Below the pieces are notes generated by a model, which was given only the letters and a program-made list of their open reading frames with translations, had not been told where the DNA came from and searched no databases. A stretch of DNA of 41,086 bases, taken from Phallusia fumigata (Eukaryota; Chordata; Ascidiacea; Phlebobranchia; Ascidiidae). Made by a program: the position numbers and the translations under genes. Below, piece after piece: positions 23,901-34,800 of this stretch (the stretch's first letter is position 1; each line of letters opens with the position of its first letter). The stretch lies in assembly GCA_008931825.1 (NCBI GenBank), contig QXVZ01001497.1:1-41086 (forward strand). The letters are read 5' to 3'.

Positions 23901-26900
23901 GGAAACTTAGGAACGAGCAACGCTTTAATAAAGTCCAATGTTGAACAATCTGCTTCTTTCTTATCTCACTGACACAAATTGCATTGCCATTTCGAAGCAG
24001 ATAATCATATTTCTGTGCCTGTGGCCCCCAGGGTTTGCTGAATACGAGAGATTTGTAAATCTGATCTTCCTTTTGTACAACTTCTGACAAAGATTTCATG
24101 AGCATATTGTTTATTCAGCTGAATCTTGACCGATTTCTAACTATAATCCATTGACAATATTCTGGTGCAGAAGGTTCGTTATAGCACATGGTCTTGTATT
24201 CATTTTTGTCACTCCAATGTTTTCGAAATAAACAAACTTTTTCAGCCACAGCTTTCAACCAACTTTCTCGTCCAATTACATAACTTCTTCCTTTTAATAG
24301 TTTACAAAAACTTCTAAAAAAAATATTATTTTCTGTACAACACATTCCGATAACTTACATTGGTGTAAAAACAAAACTTGTTTGCAGAAAACTTTGAACC
24401 ACCTGGTGTGGCAAACAACACTGATAAACTAAATTGTGCTATGCAGACATCACCGACGCATCGTATCATTAACAATGCCACATTTGCCTCCTAACCTAGT
24501 TGCTCCCCACCTCATATAGTTTGGAATAGCCTTAACAAAATCTAAACGAAAAGATAAGAGCGACGCAATTTTAAGATCAACATATTAGTTATTGGTAGAA
24601 AACCTGTGCCACAATCCCAGTCCGTCCACCCAACCTGACAAACGCAGTTAAACGCGTTTACCAAATCTTCGCACGTGGCTCCGTTCTTGCAGGGTTCTGT
24701 CCGACACTCGTTGTAATCTATGAGCAGCAAAATAAAAGTAACGAACGTAAGTGCGTGCGAATCGTAAAACAGCGAAAAAATATTAAATATAAATACAGAC
24801 CTAACAGCGAAACGTGACAAAATAAATTTAGGCGGTGATTTTTTGTGTTTAAAACCACTGTCACGTAGTTGACGAAATAATTTTGTTTCGAAAATATGCG
24901 TTTTAAAAAAAATTGCGTCATCCGAACCAACAGCAATTATTTGATCATATAAGACTAAATTCTTTGCTTAAAATAAAGTGCAATTAACGAAATGACGTCG
25001 GTCTATTTTTATGCTATGCATTGTTAAAAATAGGTCAGTTTTGAAAAAAAAGAACTTCGGAAAAAGCGCTTGTAATTTAAAGTACAACGATTTACGTGAA
25101 TCAATCAACAATTGTGTATAAAACACACCTATTCCACAGGTTTCCCCAATAAAACCTGGAACACAATTACAAGACCACGAGTTGGCGCCATCCACACATG
25201 TTCCACCATTCTCACATGGTTCTGACAAACATTCGTTGGTATCTGCACAACAAATAAATGTGCGAACGGTTGAAAGAAACAATATAAATTATACAGTCAT
25301 TGGCTCTATACAATCATGTAAACCATTATATTGTACTAGTTATGGTTAGGCTTAGGTTGGTCCAAGTTAAATTCCCAAGCCGGTAATTTATATGTTAGAC
25401 GCTCTATCAAATGATCATAAAATTCCAACCAGTTTAAGTAAGAGTTTGGATACAGACCACTAAGACCTGCGTAAATCTATCAGAAGAGTGGCGGTCCTGA
25501 AGCTTTGTTCTGTGTCGAATGCGATATGCATCTATTCTAGACGATAACTTACAATAGCGCAAGCCTAGACGGGTCCACCGATTAAATAGTCAAATTCCCA
25601 ACTGTCTTACGTTCTTATGTATCTTCACAATGCATTACTTACTTATCTCACAATACTGTCCTTCAAAACCATCCGCACAGAAGCAGAACACATCACCCGC
25701 GTCCATTGTACAGTCAGCACCATTTAGGCACGGTTCATCATCACATGTTGTCCCTGGTGGGAGGGTCGTGGTCGTTGGCGGGAGAGTAGTGGGTGGTGGG
25801 GTTGTTGTGGGGGCTGGTGTCGTTGTAGTGGGGTTTGGGTCAGGAGTAACTGCACGAAAAGACCATGTACCATTGCAAAATCACTCAACCGCATTACTAC
25901 GTCACATCGCATGATGTAGAACTGCACCACAGTACCAGGTTTTCCTATGACACAACACTGCCATAGGATTTTCTTGGCATTGTTGAATCATAAATAAACT
26001 TTGCCATTTTTTGGTAAATTTGGTATGTGTCGCGTACTAGTTCTCCTGCACGGTCAAAGAAGTGCGACGTCCGTATCTTTTTCTCGAGCTAAGCAACCAA
26101 AAGTAAAACCTTTCAGTCCAACTCTATTCGTAGAATGACTTATTAGTCAAAACGTGGTACAACACACAGACAAAGGTTTGGTTACATGAAGTAATTGTTA
26201 AATCGCTTATGACTTCACAGCGCAATAGAACATACCTTGCTTTGCCAGTTGTGACAGTATGCCACGTGCAGAGTGCGTCAGGTTGTTATTTAGGATTATG
26301 TAACCAGTGTAGTTGACACTCATTGATGCTTTATTAGATGGTAATATCGAAATGTGTCCAAATTGATAATAATGTGAACCGTTGGTGATGCAAGGTAAGC
26401 CACACTTGATTAAAGTTGTATGATTGGACAGGTTATTCAACGTGTGCCGTTTAGAATAAGTTTGCCTACTTTGTGCAGTAAATTAAGACTGCGGGACTAC
26501 CCTGACCTAAAACTCTGGTAAGCGTCATAAATTGTTTATGTGTGTCGGTCTTTCATTTAGCTGACGACTGTATGTTTTCTTCACACGAAGCCGCGTGAAC
26601 GTGTTCTTGCATGTAAACGTGTTTGTGAACGAGTTTTTAGACGTGTTCGTGATCGTGTTCATGCATTCCGATTTCGAATACAAACTGTTTTTCAGGACAC
26701 GACACCTGTTCGGGAATTGGGACAAAGTTGTTATTTTCCAGTGTGACGTCAGTGCCTTGCGCAAAAGTTTTGACTAATTACGGGTTCCTAATTACAAATT
26801 ACGGGAACTTAGGCTCCTTGGACCCTTTAATGAATCACAAGATTACAATAAAACCATGTTTCAGACAGTAATTAAGTTTAAAATTTCCATAAATGTATGT

Positions 26901-28906
26901 GTATTGTGTACATGTTAGATGCATGGCTGTAGTTGCTGTTGTTTCAAAGAAGCAGCATTCGCTTTTAGAGTTTAATTTCTCCACACGTATCGGACAAAAC
27001 AAACCTAACATGGCATGTTAGTAACATATGGTCAATAATATGTAAAATGAAGTCCAGAAAAAGCCGTCTTAAGCAGTCCACTACTAAAAGAAGCTTAATT
27101 AACAAAACAAACTTGTTATTTGTTAGGCCAATTGTGGTGTTATTATATTCCTTGTAGCAGATTTTAGGGCAAGTTTATGAAAACCATTCTCGTTCAATAT
27201 CGTGTATACGAAATTAAACCAATACATCACAAATTTCAAAGCATATGGGACCGACCTTCATAAAGCATATCAATTCCTCGCAAGTTGACAGAGTCGTCTG
27301 ATTTCAATGTCAGTACAGTGGTACCTCTAACCTGAAGCAAACCGTTGTTGCCAACGTTTTCCAGTTTGTCACCGCAAAACCTGAACAAGACACTTCATTA
27401 CAGCGCCGCTATAAGCGAGCAAAAAATTGTGGTGATAAATTCAAAGAGATTTTTACTACGCAGCGGGGGCCAAAAAACACATCAGGGCAGTAAACATACT
27501 AAGGAACTGCAAAAATGTAAAAACTAGTACCAGACCTGAATTCGGTAAATCCGTTTCACGCTAATACATTTGCGAAACAAGTGCTGGAATTTTGTTCCTA
27601 TTTTTTTACGGCACTAATATAAGCAGTACACTGGTCTGTTTGCCGTAAATTATAGGTAACAAAACAAAGCATACCTTCAGCCGTCAGACTTTTCGCAGTA
27701 CTTTTTTTAACAATGTCGAAAAAGGCATCAATAGAAACAGCAATAAATGTTAAGGTTAACGTTGATTTACTTCCTTTCAGCGTGTTAAGGGGAAATTAAC
27801 TAACGCAAAACATAGAAGATAGAGGGTTAACTCTCTTTGACAACTGTTTTACGCTTTGGCCATAAATTCTGTAACAGACCTTCCTTCGCCGTCGTTTGTT
27901 TTCACCAGAAGGTAATCAAATTCGCAACTCTCTCCCGGTTCAACGTTGAAATCACGGAATCTCATCGTAACAATCTCATTTCCGTCAGCCTATGAAAAGC
28001 GGCAAAAATAAACCACCGACAACATCAACACGCACACAGAAAGAGGTATTCGTGTTTGTTTTTAGTTGACTTAAAGATGCGCTTGACATTAGCGTTTGTG
28101 GCATTAAGTCAGTCTTAATTGGCAAGCAAATAAATTGCAACCAGCGTTGTGCATTTGTATAAAATGCACATGAAAAGATAAAAACGATAATGAGAGAGTA
28201 ACGGAATAAAAATCATATAATAAGGTCATCAAAAAACCTTCTTACTTCTCTTAATAAAACCAGTGATAAAAAAGCTATTTAAAATATCAATTGCGCCAAT
28301 AGATACAAAAAACAAGAAAATTTGGTGTCGAAAATAATTATTAAGCCATAGTTGTTAGACTTGCCTGAATTGTCCATGAACAATCGTGGAAGGACGGGTA
28401 ATTATTAGGATACCCTTCACTCCGTATTTGACCGGATTTTTCAGTGAGCACGGAACCACAGGCCTGGCCGCACACCCCATCTGAAAGGCGAAACACCATA
28501 TAGGTCAGGAGGTCAGCACCCCCACACAAAACATTATCGGAATTGTAAACAGGCATCCTGGAGCATTTACTGACATCACAACGGGAACTTTATTTTATTA
28601 TACCAAGCTAACTGTATCAAAATGGCATACTATAACATAGTTAGTTTAACTCGGATCTTACCGTTCGCACAAAAAACCGCCATTACTCAAAGGTGCTGTA
28701 ATTAACTGTTAAAACATGCTACGGGTAGGGTCTTACGCAATTTAAGTTGAATTCTGAACAAAAAAGTAAGCGCACAAATTTTGCGAAAAACATTCGTTCA
28801 AAACATTATCATCTGGATTAAACCTGCGGTAATTAATTCCTAATATCTTACCTATAAAAGTAATTCCAAAGACGCAGCAAATATACAAAAACACAGAGGC
28901 TTTCAT
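20935..28906 (-). CDS. Gene B: CUB-EGF type I membrane protein with large basic tail
   Basis: Minus-strand exons, 5' to 3': 28852-28906 (signal peptide, starting M-K-A-S-V-F-L-Y-I-C-C), 28365-28480 and 27880-27989 (CUB halves, with E-S-C-E-F-D-Y), a small uncertain exon near 27675-27700, 27256-27324 or 27256-27331 (end of CUB), 25643-25849 (Thr/Pro linker plus EGF), 25129-25242, 24604-24717 and 23716-23829 (three 114-nt EGF exons), 23084-23422 (113-residue Pro/Thr/acidic stalk), 22653-22856 (membrane span, G-A-I-F-G-S-V-F-A-A-L-A-V-I-G) and 20935-22331 (465-residue tail). With the 26-nt small exon and the 69-nt form of the CUB-end exon, all parts sum in frame to about 954 residues. The CUB end is the weak part: the usual fourth cysteine is not found in this joining. 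The tail is Ser/Pro-rich with several Lys/Arg clusters. Order and exon phases match gene A. Confidence 0.8.
23875..24345 (-). pseudogene. Intron-nested minus-strand ORF interrupted by one in-frame TGA
   Basis: Two open stretches in the same minus-strand frame, 24345-24115 and 24105-23875, are separated by a single TGA (24115-24117) and a few codons. Together they would encode about 150 residues that look like a globular protein, with S-W-L-K-A-V-A-E-K-V in the first part and S-K-P-W-G-P-Q-A-Q-K-Y in the second. The family was not recognised. The frame lies inside the gene B intron between the EGF exons 24604-24717 and 23716-23829. It could be a decayed retrocopy, a pair of exons with a tiny intron, or chance. 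Confidence 0.35.
26236..26404 (-). other. Candidate alternative CUB-end exon of gene B
   Basis: This open segment is bounded by an AG (just above 26404) and a GTATGT donor (just below 26236). It would read phase 0 to phase 1, as the alternative CUB exons of gene A do. It encodes C-G-L-P-C, then a stretch with S-M-S-V-N-Y, then H-S-A-R-G-I-L, which resembles the end of a CUB domain loosely and supplies a C-G pair. The acceptor is unremarkable and the phase does not match the best upstream exon directly, so this is only a candidate. Confidence 0.3.
26595..26665. repeat. Short degenerate ACGTGTT/GTGAACG-type repeat
   Basis: Motifs such as CGTGTTC, GTGAACG and GTAAACGTGTTTGTG recur at short intervals, giving a minisatellite-like patch in a gene B intron. 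Confidence 0.5.
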
Positions 28907-31866
28907 TCTGCCTTAGGCATTCTGAATTCAAACCAAAACATTAGAGGAAATTAAATACAACTCGCTCCCTTTACACACAGAAAAAAAGTTGGAAATTATC
29001 GATCGAATAAGAGCGTCGAGTGCCACGTAGTGTTGAGAGGAGGGGCTACTTAATCATAGAAGTTATGACATGGGTATATGTGGTCATAAACTGCGATACA
29101 TAAATGAGATTACAAGTCGATTGCTTGGTGAAAATGAAATAGTCAAATTTATAACAGAGGGTGATTGGTGATTATTAGTGAAGTATGTTCGTAAAGCTTA
29201 TCACCGAGGACCTGCCCTGATTTATGGTGGACAAGGCGCATTCCATTTTGATAAACTTAAAGCGACTAAAACAAATTTTCGAAAACAGTAGAGATCGTTT
29301 GCTGTTTAACCTAAATAAGCCAAAGGTTGTGCGGTTAAATACGGCAGCAAAACTGAAAATCGCTTGATGCGCTTGGTCAAATCTTTGAAAGAACTTCTTA
29401 CTCGCATTGTACAGTATCAAGTATAGTAATCCCTTAAGTTCAGCCTTACACTTCGTTTTGGCGAATTATCGTATCACAAGTCACAACCAGTGGTTCCCGA
29501 CTCTCTTGACACAAAATATTATTTTGCGATACTTCTACATTCGAAGCAAATTTCAAGCTGACTGATACGATCACGCAATGAAATAAAACTGTACCAGAAA
29601 AACACGCAATGTAAACATTAGGACAATAAACTCAAACAACAATTTTGTAATCGCCCGGAAAAGATTAACAAACACAATACACTTGACGTTTAAATGACCT
29701 TTTGCATTTTTTAACGATTTTATTTACATATGCAGTTTTTTTACATTTGAAGTTCTCCCAAATCAGCGAATATACTTTGCAGTGTGCATTGTAACAAATC
29801 ATTCTTGTTACACTTTGGGCGTTACGAACAATAAGCCCAAATCAATACATAACAAAAACAGACAAATTGTCAACTATGCTTAATACATGGCTCGGCTCCG
29901 CGGCTTGCGGTATGGCTATATGAATAGCCCGAACCTTTGAAGCAGCAAATTGGCAAAAAGTTGTCATTTTAGTCGCATTGATCATGCTTAGAGCAGGTCG
30001 CACCCCTCCGCAAGGGTTACGACAAACAACATCGCACATAACAAGTTGCTAAAAAGACTCGAGCACCCCTTAAGGCATTTTCGCGGGAATGTGACTTAAA
30101 ATCCTCGTAAACACAAACACAAAACTGTCGCAAGAATGACTTAGGAGCACTTAAAAAGGTGGGAAAACACTTTGAAGGACTGATAACAATTGTATTTGAA
30201 AAGAAAAATGATTTTGTTGGGCTTAAAATTTACTTGGTAAAACAGTGTGAGCATTTTTTTCCAAATGGTGTATTAAATTAAAACGTTTTTCTGTCGCAAA
30301 TTTTTCGTAAAAGGATGACGCGGATTTCATGGTGGGCGGGAAGTCAGAAAGCGGATTAGTTAGGGCAAAACTCAAAAAAACTACAAGCAAGCAGTGCCTT
30401 GTTGTTTTTGCATCATTGCGTTTTAATGTGGTCAGACAAAGTACTTTCTTCACAACTTTGAATTGAAATTAATGTACGATAACAAACAACCAATGCTTAA
30501 ATCCTTTTTTTACTAGTTTTAACATTTCTTTTAAAAAGTCTTTCGCTCAGTTCAGCACATGGCAAACCTAAACTGTTTTAAACCACCTCCGCATCACTCT
30601 CTTGCACAAAGTGTTTGTAGCCAGCAAAACTTTTTTTTTGTTTAAGACTTCAGAGCTATTGACTTGGTAAAATTACAAGCCACGTACAAGTACGTATGCC
30701 GCCAAAGTTGCCACTCACCCTTATTAGATGCTTCCGCACTTGAACCCGTACTTCATACTTGATTTGATTTCGATGTGAAACCGGCGCTAATCCAACATGT
30801 TTAATCTAGAAGAAAAAATACTATTTGTTTCTAACCGTTTCCCAACAAGATCAAAAATACAATACATTTCAAGCATAAAAACCCATGTTACTTGAATCTA
30901 TTGGACATACTAGAGATGCGCTGAAGCAATTGGCGTGTTTTGGGAAAGCCTTCATCGCCGAAAACCGTATCGCAGACACCGCTGCATGTTGAACATTTGT
31001 GCATTCGACTTGCTGTTGGAGCTGGGAAAGGCTCCTTATCCGATTCTCGGCCCTTGCAGATCGTAATAGTATGCCGTTATCGTTGACCAGCACAGCTGCT
31101 TAAGCGCAGATTCGCAAAATAAATATCCACTTTAATATTATTCTGGTGGTTTACAAAAATAAAAAAACGTCACGCGGACTCTAAGCAACTCCTAAGAAGT
31201 AAGCGCAGGCTTGCCAGTGTCAGACCACCAGTAAATGAAGATGGTTTATCGACATTTTACGTTTATTTACTGAGGATAAATTAGCATTTTTAGGTGCGTC
31301 TGCAGTATTAAAATAAGCTGAAGAACCAAATTTATAACAGCGTGTATAATAGTTTTGCGTGCCAGTTTTTGTGGAACAGATGAATTAAAAATCATCTAGT
31401 AATAAACTAAATCATTACTGATTGCACGACTCCCCGTGTGACAGAAAGAGAGACAGGGATGCTCAAATGTACGCGCGGAAGAATCATAGATTTATAATGG
31501 TGTGGATACAAGTAATATTAGCAGGTAAACCTGGCAGTGAATTCGTTGTTTAGTTTACATGCCAGTATTGTTGAATGTTACCAAATGCCCAAAATCTCCC
31601 GAAAACTTTGTTGTAGGAATTTGTTTAAAACGTTGATTGCAGAACAGCAAGCGTTTGTAGTTTAACAAGTTTTGAAAACCTAACTGTATTCACAAGCATT
31701 CCTACAAAACAAGTTGCAAATTTGAACTTCTTTCTTTTTGTTTTCCTTCGTTCCTGTTCAAAATGACATATTGTTACGCAAAACCAACGGCCAAATCGCA
31801 GTGGCACAACATAAAAAATGTCATAAAGACAATGGTGAAACTCCCCGCGCGACACACGACACCGTA
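28907..31866. other. Intergenic region between divergent genes
   Basis: About 3 kb lies between the start of gene B (minus) and the start of the ZU5 gene (plus), so promoters of both should be here. No TATA box or other element could be assigned with confidence. Open frames are short and unsupported. Confidence 0.5.
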
Positions 31867-34800
31867 ATGAAATTACCAACTAACAACCATGTAACAAGAG
31901 AAACAAAAGACTTAGGCTGTTCCACCAACAAAAACAACTCCGAACAAGATGTAAGTTTAAACTGAAGGTTCGGGTGGGCTTTGCCAAAATAAATAAAACA
32001 GAAGCAGAAAGGGGATTTTTACACATTTTTCTCTGATGGGTATTTTTGAGAATATTTGGAAATGAAGCCTAAGGGGCATTAGGCCAGGCTTGAGTCAACG
32101 CAAATATTACATTACAAATAATAACCGACACGTTTTTCAGGTTCGGGTAGTCACTGCTAAACAGGCAATGTGGGTCAAAACTGTTTGGGTGAGCGTTATC
32201 TAGTAAAGCTACATTTTTCAAACCGTCAGAATGGGAAGGAAGCAACCGCAAAACAACAAAGTCAAATGGTACAAATTTAGGTACGAGTATATTCGTTAGT
32301 GTTACAGATTTATTTCAATTTACTAAACGTTCGTACAAACTTTTTTGCAGATTTTTTCAAACGCAAAATACAGAAAGAAAACCAAGTGAGTGAAATCGTT
32401 CTGTTGTAGATGTGAAATTTGAGCGAAGACTTTTAATAGAAATATTTTTTTAGAGACCGTAGAATCAAAACCAGTACCAGACACCTTTGAGGCCAAAGTG
32501 GGCGGTAAGTTTGTAATACTTTTATAGAATAAAATTGGCCTGCAAAAAATACTTGTATGCAAAGTATGAAGTAAATTTTCGCGTTGTTTGACTGCTAATA
32601 AACACAAAGCATTTACGAATTTTTAGAAATCCTCTTTGACAAGTATCCGCTGAGTTTGGGAGAGCTCTTTCAATTGAAGGGTATGTTCCATAACTATTTT
32701 TTCATATGTTTTAAGTGGGTTTTAATGGTGCTAGTCAATCTTTTAACAGTGTTAGTAAACAAAGCTACCTAGGAACTTCAAGTTTTAAATTTGCTTCCAA
32801 ATGGATTAAATTATTTAGATGATTTGAACGAAAATGATGATGATTTCTACGATGACGAAACATCAGAAGAAGATGAACCGAAGATAAACGTCCGAACGCG
32901 GATGGTCCGGAAAACCCGCTCGAACGGGTTACGAACGTCCAGCAGGATGCAAAGACAAGGTTATCCCGGTGTGGGTGCATTTCACGGACGAGGCCCACGT
33001 GGACTCAAAGCGGCTGAAGAAAAACACCCTCAAAGAACCGGAACTGCTAGATCGCTTGCACGGCAAAGACCGGGCACGAAAGAAAGGCCCAACTTGAAAC
33101 AGAGGGACAGTTTTTCTAAGTACAAATATGGGCCTGTGCTACGAACCGAAGTAACGAAAAAACAAAGTTACAAGCGTACTGATACGAGAGCCCAAGTTAG
33201 GTTCCAGGATCATAAAACTTCTGTGGATGACTCGGATGATTCTACTGACTCAGATAATACATCTATGTCATTGAGCAGCACAGAAACTGAAGATCTGTCA
33301 ATGGAAGAAAGTGCATCGTCATCAGATAACGATGAGTACCGACAACCGGATGAAGTTACAATCAAACTTCCCAAATCAACAGCAGACAGGTTAGGGTTAC
33401 AGCGTCCAAGCTTTGGTGGCGGAAAAGGTCCAGCGGTGAACAAAAGACGGATTGGCGTGCGGTCGACGATCGAACAAAAAAACAAGACTGACACTAGCTT
33501 GCTTCAAACCCATAAGCGCACTGAGGTGATTTTTAAGCAACAAAATACAGAAGACGAAGCAAGTAAAGTATATAGGGCGGTATGGGACGAAGGTCCGCCA
33601 CCTCCCTACCCAAACCTTCTTAGAGACAGACGGACTGTCAGAAGGAAACAAAAATGCATTGTAACCGAAGCTGCTAAAAACTATAAAGGCACCAACACGA
33701 AACGAACGGTGTTTGTCCCAGTAACAGTCGAAAAAACAATAACACGAAAAGTTACTAATCGGTCACGTTCTGTTGCAGTTATGGCTAAGACGTCGACATG
33801 GGTCGGAAAAGGCTTTGAGGACCGTTTAGGGGAGCAGAAAAACGAAAGTCGATTGACTGTAAAGCGTGATACCAGCAGATTGTCATCATACGCACGTCAA
33901 TCGAGAAATGACGGTAAGGCTATCAAATCTGACGCACACAAAACGCCAAACGATACAGAAAACAGTCTTGCTCAAACGAATCAGGGTTGCACAAATATTA
34001 TTAAAAGTGAGTCAAAAAGTACATATGACGAGAAACTGCCCCAAAAACAAAGCAAAGAAATTTTCGAAAAATTGGCACAAATACAAGATGACGAAAGTAT
34101 GCAGGTGGGCATTGGTGGAAGACCTGTTTCAGCAGCAAAACAAAGTTCCCATTTACAAAGCACAATGCACACCGATTCTGACGAACGCAATGGCAAAACC
34201 ACCCAGCTTCACAAACAATCGGAAATTCGAAAAAGTGACAAACATCCTGCAGGAGGTAGTCCAAACACTTCGAAAGAGCACCAAGATACCATGCAATCTG
34301 AAGCGCAGAACTCGGTTGAAGACAATTTGACTGCGAATTTTACACCAGGGAATACGATACCACAAGACATTCACATTGAACCGACTACTAAAAACTATAA
34401 GGGGACTGACGCAAAACAAACAGTACTTGTCCCAAAAGAAACAGTAACTAATCAGACATGTTCTGCAGCTTCTATAGCTAAGACGCCAATTCGCACCAGC
34501 AGGCATAAGACAAGGGTTGCAAAAAAGGGCCGATCAGGGAAGCAGAACGACGAAAGTGGATTGACTGTAAAACGTAATACTAGCAGATTGTCGTCATACA
34601 CACGTCAATCGAGAAATGACGTTAAAGTTAACAAATTAACCTCGCACAAAATGCCAAGCAATACCCCAGAAAACATTTTTGCTCAAACGAATCAGAGTTA
34701 CGCAAAAAGTATTAAAACTGAGTCAAGAGGAACACAAGACGAAAATCTGAAGCAACAACAAAGCAAAGAGATAGTTGAAAACACGAGAACAACTCACACT

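Noticed and set aside
25630..25914. Plus-strand Val/Gly-repeat frame
   Set aside because: Antisense of the Thr/Pro linker and EGF exon of gene B.
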